Below are positions 14,792 through 24,998 of a stretch of DNA of 34,252 nucleotides, one piece after another. Position numbers and translations under genes: made by a program. This DNA is from an uncultured Balneolaceae bacterium (GTDB lineage Bacteria; Bacteroidota; Rhodothermia; Balneolales; Balneolaceae): positions 1 to 34,252 of the forward strand of contig CAJXOW010000038.1 in NCBI GenBank assembly GCA_913057825.1. The letters are read 5' to 3'. The notes below the pieces were generated by a model. It saw only the letters and a list, made by a program, of their open reading frames with translations, searched no databases and was not told where the DNA came from. Within the stretch, counting starts at the first letter, position 1. Every line of letters begins with the position of its first letter.

Positions 14792-15718
14792 ATGGATCGT
14801 AGATCTTTCTTGGAAAATATGAGTAAAGCTGCTGGAGGGGTTCTCCTGGGATTACCCGGTTTAAATGGGTATTCAGTTAGTGGAAAATCACTGACGGTGC
14901 TTCATACGAACGATACTCGTGGACATGTGGAGCCATTGCCGGATTATGCAGGTGAATATGGCGGAATGGGAGGTATGAACCAACGATATACATTGGTCAA
15001 AAGACTGCGCAGCGAAAAATCTTCAACTGTTTTGGTTGATTGCGGCAACGTTTATGGAGATACCCCCTACACTGATTTCTATGGATTGGATTTGATGTAC
15101 CGAATGATGTCGGATATGAAATACGATGCCGCTACCTTGGGACATCTTGATTTGAGTTGTGGTATTCGTCCATTCCTGGATGCTGCTGGTAAAGCGGAAT
15201 TTCCCTTTGTGGTAAGCAATTATGAGATCGGACATGGAGATTTACGCAGGTTTGTGAACAAATATTATGTAATCAATAAAGGCGCTTTCCGAATTGGTCT
15301 TTTTGGGTTGGGGCTGAACCTGGAGGCATGCGGGCTACCGGAGATTGCAAAGGAGATCGATTCCCGGGATCCTCTACTTATCAGCGAAGCTATGGTTAGA
15401 ACACTGCGATACCAGCAGGATTGTGACCTGGTTATTTGCCTGAGTCAATTGGGATATAAAATGAACGATATGCCCGGTCGTTTCAGTGACCTGAAATTGG
15501 CTCGAAATGTCTCCGGCATCGATATGATCGCCGGGGCCAACTCAAAGATATTTATGAAGAAGGGAAGAAAAATTCAGGGAACTGAGAAAGGGGTTACGGT
15601 GGTATCGCAAGCAGGGTACGGGGGAGCTATGCTTGGCCAAACCACATTTAAGCTTGCCGGTCAAAATGCATTCAATCGCTTGTTTACCTCAAATCATTAC
15701 ATTAAGTCTGACCAATGA
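14792..15718 (+). CDS. TAT-exported metallophosphatase-fold protein lacking metal ligands (5'-nucleotidase N-domain homologue)
   Basis: This 308-residue product begins with a twin-arginine signal (DRRSFLENM, then a hydrophobic segment to about residue 25). It then aligns throughout with the metallophosphatase half of 5'-nucleotidases (LTVLHTNDTRGHVEP; KYDAATLG; CDLVICLS; GIDMIAGA). Only the first metal-binding Asp (41) is kept. The expected His of DxH is Arg43, the Asp of GD is Asn86, GNHDFD reads GHLDLS (117-122), the His of SHLG is Gln219, and GHTH reads ANSK (249-252). The frame is intact and spaced like a living gene, so this looks like a maintained pseudoenzyme and not a decaying gene. 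It pairs with the lipoprotein encoded 5 bp upstream. Confidence 0.85.
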   Translation: MDRRSFLENMSKAAGGVLLGLPGLNGYSVSGKSLTVLHTNDTRGHVEPLPDYAGEYGGMGGMNQRYTLVKRLRSEKSSTVLVDCGNVYGDTPYTDFYGLDLMYRMMSDMKYDAATLGHLDLSCGIRPFLDAAGKAEFPFVVSNYEIGHGDLRRFVNKYYVINKGAFRIGLFGLGLNLEACGLPEIAKEIDSRDPLLISEAMVRTLRYQQDCDLVICLSQLGYKMNDMPGRFSDLKLARNVSGIDMIAGANSKIFMKKGRKIQGTEKGVTVVSQAGYGGAMLGQTTFKLAGQNAFNRLFTSNHYIKSDQ

Positions 15719-15762
15719 GGGGTATTGGGGCCTTCGCAAATCGGGCAGTGTGCTTATCTTTT

Positions 15763-17847
15763 TTAAAGTTCCAACAAATCAACCATCTCTTCGGCATCTG
15801 TAGTGGGTAGGTTGCACTGATAATCTTCACAAACATACACCGTAGCTTGCTGGTTGCGGGCTTTCATATCGGCCGTGTAAGGGGCGATCTCTTCCAGGGC
15901 CGAAGCATCCTCCATAGGTTTGAACAGGACCACTTTTTTAGGGGTATAGGTGCGATTTAGATGATTCCACAGGTTTTTGGTGTCGCCCGAATCAAGATTG
16001 CCTACCAGCACCACTTCAAAAGAGGGACCCAGTTCAAAGTCAACTGCTTGTAGCAGCTGTGTGAATCCGGATGGGGTATCTTCAATCTGTTTGAAGAATA
16101 ACTTTCCAATATCTTCAGCTTGGTTTTCCCATTCGATTCGGGCGGTTAAACGTCCCAATCGAACGAGGTTGTTCATGGCCACAGAATTGCCGGATGGTAA
16201 TGCACTGTCATATGCCGGTTTCTGTCGCCCCAGCAGCTCGTCGTCGAAGTCGGCGTTAAAGTAATATCCGCCCCGTTCGTTATCCCAGAAATGCTGGTCA
16301 AACTCCTCCTGCAGTTCGAGTGCCGTTTGAAGATATTTCAATTCAAACGTCGCTTCGTAAAGTTCAATGAGTCCCCAGATAAGAAATGCGTAATCATCAG
16401 CATGACCGGGTACGGCTATATTGCCATTCCGGTAGCGATGCATCAGATGATCCTGTCCTTCATACATGTTTTCCAGGATGAAATTGACGGCCTCCCGAGC
16501 TTTATCGATGTACTGATTATTGTTAAAGACCTGCCCTCCTTTGGCAAGAGCTGCGATCATTAAGCCGTTCCAATCGGTTAAAATTTTGTCGTCCCGAAGA
16601 GGGCGTTCGCGTTGGTTGCGGTATTGATACAGCTTTTGGCGAAGGTTGTCGATATAGTCCCGGAGGGTTTCCGTTTCTTTATCATAACGCAGTCCCAGCT
16701 GTTTGTGGGTGTCGGTCATGTGAAGAATGCTTGCCCCGGTTTTTTCGCCGCTGGCTTCATCGTGATAATTTCCATTTGGTTCCACGTTGAAGATATCGAT
16801 AATCATTTTCGCATCGTCTTCGTCAAGAGCATCCTCGATTTCTTGTGGCTCCCAAATGTAAAATTTGCCTTCTTCTCCTTCACTATCAGCATCTTCAGCT
16901 GAAAAAAATCCTCCTTCTTCGTGCTGCATGTCTCGTATTACATAAGTAAATATTTCCTCAACGGTGCGCTTAAACAGGGGCTTATGAGTAACCTGGTAGC
17001 CTTCAGTGTAGGCCAGGGCAAGCATGGCCTGGTCGTACAACATCTTTTCGAAATGGGGAACCAACCATTTTTCGTCGGTAGAATACCGGTGAAATCCATA
17101 ACCGACGTGATCGTAAATACCTCCTCTGCGCATGCGGTCAAGTGTTGATTCGACCATGTTCTGCGCTTGATCATCCCCGGTGCGCTTCCAATAACGAAGC
17201 AGGAACAGAAGGTGGTGGGGAGTGGGAAATTTCGGAGCGGATCCAAATCCCCCGTGTTCTTCGTTATACTGATTTTTCAACTCTTTGAAACAACGGTGTA
17301 GGACGGTCTCGTCTAGGGTTTCATCGGAGGGATTCATCGATCCCATTTTTTCAATGGCTTCCGAAATTTCGTCGGCGGAATCATGGATTTTTTCGCGTTG
17401 TTCTTCCCAGAGTTTTTTTATGCGTGGAATAAATTCTTTCATGCCGGGTCGGCCGAAGCGCGATTCCCTGGGAATATAAGTGGCAGCATAGAACGGCTTT
17501 TTTTCGGGGGTTAATAACACATTCAGCGGCCACCCGCCCCGGCCTGAAATAATCTGGCAGGCGGTCATATAGGTATGGTCTATGTCGGGTCGTTCTTCCC
17601 GGTCTACCTTGATGGAGACAAATGTATCGTTCATAAGTTCGGCCACCTCAGCATCTTCAAACGATTCATGAGCCATTACATGGCACCAATGGCAAGTGGC
17701 ATAGCCGATGGACAAAAATACAGGTTTGTCCTCTTCCCGGGCTTTTTTAAAAGCTTTCTCGCCCCAGGGATACCAGTTGACGGGATTTGAAGCATGTTGT
17801 AATAAATATGGACTTTGCTCCTTATCAAGGTGATTCCTATCAGCCAA
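15763..17847 (-). CDS. YyaL/SSP411-type thioredoxin-domain protein (DUF255)
   Basis: This 694-residue protein of the YyaL family (COG1331; human SPATA20) has an N-terminal thioredoxin-like domain with the opening [18 protein letters not shown] and the redox motif CHWC (Cys52, Cys55). A long alpha/alpha-barrel-like region resembling glycan-processing six-hairpin enzymes follows. The biochemical role is unproven. The start appears to be TTG at 17847: an in-frame stop lies about a dozen codons upstream with no ATG or GTG between, and the family's N-terminal motif begins about ten residues in. It lies 72 bp downstream of mgsA on the same strand. Confidence 0.92.
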   Translation of the reverse strand: MADRNHLDKEQSPYLLQHASNPVNWYPWGEKAFKKAREEDKPVFLSIGYATCHWCHVMAHESFEDAEVAELMNDTFVSIKVDREERPDIDHTYMTACQIISGRGGWPLNVLLTPEKKPFYAATYIPRESRFGRPGMKEFIPRIKKLWEEQREKIHDSADEISEAIEKMGSMNPSDETLDETVLHRCFKELKNQYNEEHGGFGSAPKFPTPHHLLFLLRYWKRTGDDQAQNMVESTLDRMRRGGIYDHVGYGFHRYSTDEKWLVPHFEKMLYDQAMLALAYTEGYQVTHKPLFKRTVEEIFTYVIRDMQHEEGGFFSAEDADSEGEEGKFYIWEPQEIEDALDEDDAKMIIDIFNVEPNGNYHDEASGEKTGASILHMTDTHKQLGLRYDKETETLRDYIDNLRQKLYQYRNQRERPLRDDKILTDWNGLMIAALAKGGQVFNNNQYIDKAREAVNFILENMYEGQDHLMHRYRNGNIAVPGHADDYAFLIWGLIELYEATFELKYLQTALELQEEFDQHFWDNERGGYYFNADFDDELLGRQKPAYDSALPSGNSVAMNNLVRLGRLTARIEWENQAEDIGKLFFKQIEDTPSGFTQLLQAVDFELGPSFEVVLVGNLDSGDTKNLWNHLNRTYTPKKVVLFKPMEDASALEEIAPYTADMKARNQQATVYVCEDYQCNLPTTDAEEMVDLLEL

Positions 17848-17919
17848 AATACTCTGATTTAATTGTGATACTTACGTTTATTTTGTCGGGTTCGAGATAT
17901 GTTAACGCGTATCAGGGGT

Positions 17920-18408
17920 TTAAATATTTTTCGAGAATCGTTTGCTGTAATCCGTTAGAAAACGGTCGTAGCTTTCATTAAACAGGGCGGAGGAGATCAG
18001 GAAATCAGCCGTCGAGCGATTTTGGGCAACGGGAATATTATATACCACAGCGATACGCAGCAGGGCTTTAACGTCCACATCGTGCGGTTGGGGTTGCAAA
18101 GGATCCCAGAAAAATATCATTACGTCAATATCCAGATTGGCAATCGACGCCCCCATCTGCAAGTCGCCGCCCAGCGGCCCGCTTTTAAAGCGGTGTACGG
18201 GCAGACCCAATTCTTCCGAGATAAGATTCCCGGTGGTTCCGGTGCCAAACAGTTTGTGCTGAGACAGTTTGTCACTATTGAATTCAGCCCAATCCAAAAG
18301 ATCGTTTTTGCGGTGATCATGGGCGATCAGGGCGATTCGCTTGCGTGGATTCATCGGAAACGTGTGATCCACAATCCCTTCTTTTTTCTTATTTTCCTTG
18401 GAAGACAT
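17920..18408 (-). CDS. mgsA: Methylglyoxal synthase
   Basis: This 162-residue enzyme converts dihydroxyacetone phosphate to methylglyoxal and phosphate, a bypass of lower glycolysis under phosphate limitation. Family motifs are present: IALIAHDHRK with His30, GTGTTG phosphate-binding loop (55-60), SGPLGGDLQ with Asp82 (the catalytic base by homology), FFWDPL with Asp102, and His109. It has a short charged N-terminal extension of about 20 residues. The start is the ATG at 18408. It is read divergently from ndk across 262 bp and is followed by the YyaL gene, probably in the same transcript. Confidence 0.95.
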   Translation of the reverse strand: MSSKENKKKEGIVDHTFPMNPRKRIALIAHDHRKNDLLDWAEFNSDKLSQHKLFGTGTTGNLISEELGLPVHRFKSGPLGGDLQMGASIANLDIDVMIFFWDPLQPQPHDVDVKALLRIAVVYNIPVAQNRSTADFLISSALFNESYDRFLTDYSKRFSKNI

Positions 18409-18670
18409 GGCAATAGGTTCTTGTTGGTGAATGATTGAAAATCCAATGTAGGGACAAGGTAGGAAGAGTCATCCTATTTTTTAAACTGATGATTGAATAA
18501 ATCGAAATGTTTAAAAAAGGGTAATATGTGTACTATTCGGATAGAACAAAGTCCTGGCATTTCTATTCAGATCTCGAAAATTACAATTCAAAATCTGCTT
18601 GTTATCTCCTATATTGGCAGCCTGTTAAATAATAGCTAGTCAATTTTAAAATAAAATTTGAAAGTTTTCC

Positions 18671-19105
18671 ATGGCTAAAGAAAAAACGTTGGCAATTTTA
18701 AAACCCGACTGTGTAAGGAAAAATTTAATCGGTGAAGTGTTGAAACGCATTGAAGAGGCCGGCTTCGAAATACAAGGGATGAAAATGACCCGTCTCACCG
18801 AAGATACGGCTGGCGCTTTTTATGCGGTTCATAAAGAGCGTCCATTTTTTGATGATCTAGTAGCGTTTATGACCAGCGGACCCTGTGTTCCCGTTGTACT
18901 TGAGAAAGAAAATGCTATTGAGGATTTCCGTGCATTGATTGGTGCAACCGATCCAGAGGACGCGGAGGAAGGAACCATACGGAAGGCGTATGCCGATAGT
19001 GTAGGTCAGAATATTGTACATGGATCAGATTCTGTTGAAAATGGAAAACGTGAAGTGGCCTTTTTCTTCTCGGAGGAGGAAGTTACAGCGAATACAGCTA
19101 AGTAG
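18671..19105 (+). CDS. ndk: Nucleoside diphosphate kinase
   Basis: This 144-residue kinase balances NTP pools through a phosphohistidine intermediate. The opening [20 protein letters not shown] and the active-site NIVHGSDS with His117 (the E. coli number) are unmistakable, and the FF(S)EEE C-terminus is family-typical. The sequence is complete with all nucleotide-binding residues I can recognise. It has no close co-directional partner: the next gene starts 124 bp downstream, after a hairpin. Confidence 0.97.
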   Translation: MAKEKTLAILKPDCVRKNLIGEVLKRIEEAGFEIQGMKMTRLTEDTAGAFYAVHKERPFFDDLVAFMTSGPCVPVVLEKENAIEDFRALIGATDPEDAEEGTIRKAYADSVGQNIVHGSDSVENGKREVAFFFSEEEVTANTAK

Positions 19106-19135
19106 TAACTGTTTTTAGCAAGGAGTCGGTTTACA

Positions 19136-19180
19136 GGGATCTTTGGGAAGTTGGTGCGGCCCCCATCTCTCAAAGATCCC
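19136..19180 (+). terminator. Hairpin downstream of ndk, possible terminator
   Basis: A perfect 10-bp inverted repeat GGGATCTTTG / CAAAGATCCC (19136-19145, 19171-19180) lies 30 bp after the ndk stop. It encloses a 25-nt GC-rich loop. The sequence after it is AT-rich but lacks a proper T run, so it may be a weak terminator or an mRNA-stabilising stem. Confidence 0.5.
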
Positions 19181-19229
19181 ATAAATTATTCCTTCGACTC
19201 GACACAAATTTATCAACTATTCGGATTAC

Positions 19230-20540
19230 ATGAATGACACCCCGGCAAAAATGTGCAATACAGGCTGGACGAAATTCCTGAGAAGGATCAGTCCTGGTTT
19301 GGGGATTTTCATCTTCGTGTTGATAGCGGGAGCGTGCAGTGGACAAAAATCACGTTCGGATGAAGCCTCAAAGGGCAGTAAAGTCCAGGCAGGGGCCGAG
19401 GTGTTGCTTGAAAAGCATTTGCCGACGCTCCGGCAGCATAAAGTGGGGCTCGTCATGAATCCTACAGCCCGGGTGAAGGGCGTTCACATGCTCGACACTT
19501 TATTAGCTCATGATATTCCGGTATCAGCCCTTTTTGCCCCGGAGCACGGGTTTCGGGGACGGGCAGAAGCGGGAGAGCGCATAAAGGACGGCGTGGATCA
19601 ACAGACAGGCTTGCCGGTTTACTCTCTATATGGAGATACTCGCAAGCCGACTCCCGAAATGTTGAAAAAGGTCGATCTTCTATTATTTGATATCCAGGAT
19701 GTGGGAGCGCGTTTTTATACCTACCATGTTACCCTTGGCAAAGTCATTGAAGCGGCTGCCCGTGCAGGAATACCAGTCTGGGTGCTGGATCGCCCGAATC
19801 CGGCCGGTGGGAAGTACGTAGCAGGCTGGTTGTTGCGTGAGAAGTTCCGGTCGTTTGTGGGGGCTTATCCCATACCGGTCGTCCACGGTATGACGATGGG
19901 GGAACTTGCCCGCATGATGGTGGGAGAATCGTGGATAGAGCATGCAGGCAAAGCGGAAGTCAAAGTCATTCGCATGAAAAATTGGAAACGGGAGATGCTC
20001 TGGCCCGAGACCGGGTTAAGATGGTATCCGCCTTCTCCGAATTTGCCCCGTTTCTCGAACGCATACTTTTACTTGGGCACTGCTTTCTTCGAGGGAACCA
20101 ACCTCTCGGAGGGAAGAGGGACTGATGCCCCATTTCTAAAGCTCGGGTCGCCAACTACCAATATCCCGGATTCTGTGATAAATCGCCTGGAAAAATCGGC
20201 ACCGGTAGATATCAAAAAAATCACTTTCACGCCCCGTTCCATTCCCGGAAAATCCGTTCATCCAAAGTTTGAGGGAGAAAAAGTAAAAGGGATACGATTG
20301 TCCCTGAAAGGGAACCCGGATCAGGTGAAGCCATTGGAATTCGGTCTGGAGTTGCTTCGGCAGATGATTAAATATACATCATCCGTTACGTATAAAGAAC
20401 ACTTGTTCCGGTTGGCGGGAACTAAAAAAATCAAAGCGTATTTAAAAGGGGAAAGCCAAAAACAATCACTGCCGGAAAGCTGGGAAGAGGATGTAAATTC
20501 GTTTAAGAAACAGCGCAAGCCGTATCTGCTCTATAAGTAA
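19230..20540 (+). CDS. NamZ-like lipoprotein (DUF1343), exo-N-acetylmuramidase family
   Basis: This 436-residue DUF1343 protein belongs to the family of Bacillus NamZ/YbbC, an exo-beta-N-acetylmuramidase (GH171) that removes MurNAc from peptidoglycan fragments. Recognisable segments are GLVMNPTARV, FAPEHGFRGRAEAGE, PVYSLYGDTRKPT, FDIQDVGARFYTY and DRPNPAGG, then the C-terminal ESWEEDVNSF(K)KQRKPYLLY. The N-terminus has a hydrophobic signal and LIAGAC, placing a likely lipidated Cys at 36, so it should act at a membrane facing the periplasm. It is read convergently with rlmB, 65 bp away. Enzyme specificity follows from family knowledge only. Confidence 0.92.
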   Translation: MNDTPAKMCNTGWTKFLRRISPGLGIFIFVLIAGACSGQKSRSDEASKGSKVQAGAEVLLEKHLPTLRQHKVGLVMNPTARVKGVHMLDTLLAHDIPVSALFAPEHGFRGRAEAGERIKDGVDQQTGLPVYSLYGDTRKPTPEMLKKVDLLLFDIQDVGARFYTYHVTLGKVIEAAARAGIPVWVLDRPNPAGGKYVAGWLLREKFRSFVGAYPIPVVHGMTMGELARMMVGESWIEHAGKAEVKVIRMKNWKREMLWPETGLRWYPPSPNLPRFSNAYFYLGTAFFEGTNLSEGRGTDAPFLKLGSPTTNIPDSVINRLEKSAPVDIKKITFTPRSIPGKSVHPKFEGEKVKGIRLSLKGNPDQVKPLEFGLELLRQMIKYTSSVTYKEHLFRLAGTKKIKAYLKGESQKQSLPESWEEDVNSFKKQRKPYLLYK

Positions 20541-20605
20541 AGTGATATGGCAAGGTAGGTTTTCTGGATTTTCTAATAACCGAGCGGTTCGTGAGGAGTA
20601 GCGGG

Positions 20606-21349
20606 TCAAGCACGCTGTCGCAGCCATTCATAACAGAGTATGGCGGCGCTGACTGAAGCGTTGAGCGAAGGGACCCGGTTGTGCATCGGGATGGCAATGT
20701 GAAAGTCACAGTGTTCAAGGGTTTTTTGGCTGATGCCCGATGCTTCATTCCCAATAATAAACGCCATGGGGACGTCGAATTTTTGTTCCCACAAAGGATC
20801 GTTGCCATTTTGATCCAGCCCGGCAATCCAAAACCCTTCGTCTTTGAGATCCATGATCGTTTGATTCATATTGCCGATCCGAACGATAGGTATGCGATCG
20901 GCAGTTCCGGCCGAGGTTTTATATACGGCCGCATTGATCGGGGCTTGTCGGTGTTTGGGAACCATCAAAGCATTGATACCGGCAGCAGCCGCGGTTCGTA
21001 CGATAGCACCTACATTGTGAGGATCTTCCACTTCGTCCAACATCAGGACCGCCGGGTTGGTGGATAAATCCAGCTTTTCGTCAAACCAGGTGCCGTAATC
21101 CATGTACGGGACTGCGCTCATCAGGGCCACGATACCCTGGTCATTAACATTGCCAACCAGGTCATATAGTTTTGGTCCCGGTACGTGTGAGACCGGAATG
21201 CGATTTCGAGAAGCCAATTCCATAACATTGCCGATACTGTCGTTTTTAAGCGTATTTCGAAGGAATACCTTGTCAATGTTTTCAGGTTGCTCTTCGAGGG
21301 CCTCTTCAACGGTGTGTCGGCCGTAAATATATAAATCAGACTTATTCAT
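20606..21349 (-). CDS. rlmB: 23S rRNA (guanosine-2'-O-)-methyltransferase RlmB / TrmH-family SPOUT methyltransferase
   Basis: This 247-residue SPOUT methyltransferase has the RlmB layout: an N-terminal substrate-binding domain (LYIYGRHTVEEALEE, about 5-80) and a C-terminal trefoil-knot domain. The motifs are LDEVEDPHNVGAIVRTA (motif 1, near 105-120), IGNEASGIS (motif 2) and IPMHNRVPSLNASVSAAI (motif 3). By homology it methylates G2251 in the peptidyl-transferase P loop of 23S rRNA. The start is an ATG at 21349, divergent from the next gene by 77 bp. TrmH-family members with other targets look alike, so the exact nucleotide is inference. Confidence 0.93.
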   Translation of the reverse strand: MNKSDLYIYGRHTVEEALEEQPENIDKVFLRNTLKNDSIGNVMELASRNRIPVSHVPGPKLYDLVGNVNDQGIVALMSAVPYMDYGTWFDEKLDLSTNPAVLMLDEVEDPHNVGAIVRTAAAAGINALMVPKHRQAPINAAVYKTSAGTADRIPIVRIGNMNQTIMDLKDEGFWIAGLDQNGNDPLWEQKFDVPMAFIIGNEASGISQKTLEHCDFHIAIPMHNRVPSLNASVSAAILCYEWLRQRA

Positions 21350-21426
21350 AAATTATTTTAACTTTATATTATAGCTTCCCGGATCGTTTTTTAGTTGCAC
21401 TGGAATCGTAAAAGTACAGGAAAAAT

Positions 21427-21750
21427 ATGACATATTCAGAGGAAGATCTGGAACGGTTTCGGCGTTATAAACGTATCCACCTCAAGCATGATGAGATGGA
21501 GGCACCCCTCGACAAACAGTTGGAATCCCTTCAAAAAAGAGAGCGAAATAAATGGATCCAATTAGCGGTCAATGTTCTGGCTCTTCTATTTTTTGGATAC
21601 TCCTATTACTTTGATATTACACAGTTGAGCAATACCTTCTTGTATATTCTGATCGCCGTCTTTATTGTAAACACGGTGCTCATATTTTATCAAAAAAGAC
21701 AGATTCTGGAATTGAAGAACTATATCCAATCTGAATTGAATCGTTCATAA
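21427..21750 (+). CDS. Small membrane protein with N-terminal coiled-coil-like segment
   Basis: I do not recognise the family. The 107-residue product has a charged, helix-prone N-terminal part (about 1-40, rich in Glu/Arg/Lys), then two membrane helices (about 43-62 and 69-89) and a charged C-terminal tail. Its ATG at 21427 lies 77 bp from the divergent rlmB start. The following GDPD gene begins 32 bp after its stop, so they are probably co-transcribed. It has no cysteines or enzyme motif. The topology is seen; the function is unknown. Confidence 0.65.
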   Translation: MTYSEEDLERFRRYKRIHLKHDEMEAPLDKQLESLQKRERNKWIQLAVNVLALLFFGYSYYFDITQLSNTFLYILIAVFIVNTVLIFYQKRQILELKNYIQSELNRS

Positions 21751-21782
21751 AAAAAGCGGCTTCAGGGATACGTAATATCTTT

Positions 21783-22703
21783 ATGGATTCATTATCAGTC
21801 GGACACTGGGTGCTCCTGGGAATTTTTATTGCGATTGTAGCAACAACCCTGGCCGTCACCTACTTTATCGAAGAACCGGAAGATATGGACCAATTTGAAA
21901 AAGAAGCATACCAACTCACCCGGAGTGATAGTTCCGCTCTATTGAAGCGGGAGAAGGACTTTTATGTGATAGCACACCGGGGAGCTAAATCTGATTATCC
22001 GGAAAATACCATGCCGGCATTCAAGGCGGCTCACAGGGTGGGAGCCGATATGATTGAACTGGATGTTCAACTCTCAAAAGACGGCATACCGGTGGTGTTT
22101 CACGACAAAAAATTAGCCCGGACTACGAATGGTAAGGGAAAGGTATCGGCTTTTAGCTTGGAGGAGTTGAAAAAACTGGATGCGGGTTCGTGGTTTGCGA
22201 AACAATTCACCGATGTACGAATTCCAACCCTGGAGGAGGTATTACAGTGGAGTCGTGATAAAATACCTTTGAATATTGAACTGAAAGCGCAACCCGAAAT
22301 GGCTGCCCTTCCCGGCGGATTGGAGGAAAAATGCATCAACCTCGTTAAAAAATATGCTATGGAAGGTCAGGTATTATTTTCGAGTTTTAACTACGAGTCT
22401 ATTCGTCATATACGCAATCTGAATCCCGGTTTGAATACGGGAGTACTGTATAATTGGCGCAAATCCGGCGATCTGCTTCCATCTGAGTTGGTAGCGCGTT
22501 TCGGCGTGAATACCTTTCACTGTTCCAAAGACAAACTGAATGAGCGGTGGGTTCAAAATCTGACTGATCACAATATCCCATTGCTGGTATATACAGTGAA
22601 TCGGAAGCGAACCATGAAGCGAATTTACCGCCAGGGAGCGCGAGGGATTATTTCCGATAAGCCGGCCCTGTTGAAACAGGTAACCGATTCGTTGAGTCGA
22701 TAA
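21783..22703 (+). CDS. Glycerophosphodiester phosphodiesterase, membrane-anchored
   Basis: This 306-residue GDPD-fold TIM barrel hydrolyses glycerophosphodiesters to glycerol-3-phosphate and an alcohol. An N-terminal helix (about 8-28) anchors it in the membrane. The catalytic residues are present: His65 in VIAHRGA, Glu92 and Asp94 in IELDVQLSKDG, and His107 in VFHDKKLART. Later motifs include IPLNIELKAQ and a C-terminal LLVYTVN segment typical of the family. Being membrane-tethered suggests use of released phospholipid head groups, or turnover close to the membrane. Confidence 0.92.
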   Translation: MDSLSVGHWVLLGIFIAIVATTLAVTYFIEEPEDMDQFEKEAYQLTRSDSSALLKREKDFYVIAHRGAKSDYPENTMPAFKAAHRVGADMIELDVQLSKDGIPVVFHDKKLARTTNGKGKVSAFSLEELKKLDAGSWFAKQFTDVRIPTLEEVLQWSRDKIPLNIELKAQPEMAALPGGLEEKCINLVKKYAMEGQVLFSSFNYESIRHIRNLNPGLNTGVLYNWRKSGDLLPSELVARFGVNTFHCSKDKLNERWVQNLTDHNIPLLVYTVNRKRTMKRIYRQGARGIISDKPALLKQVTDSLSR

Positions 22704-22801
22704 AAAATCAGATCAGAAAGCCCGGGTTATTTTTTCGAAACTTTTGTTTTATATTAGAACCGTTCGGCTTGGAACAGGTTATCATGGAAAAGTCGGCCTA
22801 A

Positions 22802-24487
<1,686 letters not shown>

Positions 24488-24500
24488 AGCCGGATGCCAA

Positions 24501-24977
24501 ATGGAATCGGCGGCTAACAGAGTACGTCCACGGGTAGGGGGTTTGCTTATCCAGCAAAAAACCATTCTCTTGGTTCATATCGAAATTCCTACACGACCTG
24601 AACCGGTCTGGATGCCGCCCGGTGGTGAAGTTGAGTTTACAGAATCCGTGACAACCGCTCTTCAGCGTGAATTCAGGGAAGAGACGGGGCTGGAAATACG
24701 TACGACTCGGCTGCTCTATGTCCACGAGTTTATACAAGAACCCTATCATGCCATTGAGCACTATTTTTTATGCAGCAAGGTCGGTGGTTCGTTAAAAACC
24801 GGTAAAGATCCCGAATTGAAAGACGATGCGCAGATCATTCGAAAAGCCCGGTTTATTCCATTGGCCGATTTAAAAAAATATAATATCGAACCTGCTTTTC
24901 TTAAGGAAAGACTGGTAGCGGATTGGCAGCAGCAAGCACTTGGCCAAACCTACTGGATTGGAACCACCAGAGAATAA
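24501..24977 (+). CDS. Nudix hydrolase
   Basis: This 158-residue Nudix-domain protein has a perfect Nudix box (G-x5-E-x7-REUxEExGU) at residues 42-64, including REFREETGL. Nudix enzymes hydrolyse nucleoside diphosphates linked to other groups, often in housecleaning. The start is the ATG at 24501, 13 bp downstream of pyrG, so the two are probably co-transcribed and a nucleotide substrate is plausible. The box alone does not define the substrate. Confidence 0.9.
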   Translation: MESAANRVRPRVGGLLIQQKTILLVHIEIPTRPEPVWMPPGGEVEFTESVTTALQREFREETGLEIRTTRLLYVHEFIQEPYHAIEHYFLCSKVGGSLKTGKDPELKDDAQIIRKARFIPLADLKKYNIEPAFLKERLVADWQQQALGQTYWIGTTRE

Positions 24978-24998
24978 TACATTTATAAAATATTGAAT

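Noticed and set aside
14792..15718. The metallophosphatase homologue as an ordinary pseudogene.
   Set aside because: The frame is uninterrupted, the twin-arginine signal and fold motifs are kept, and the partner gene is 5 bp away. Replaced ligands with preserved surroundings fit a maintained pseudoenzyme better.
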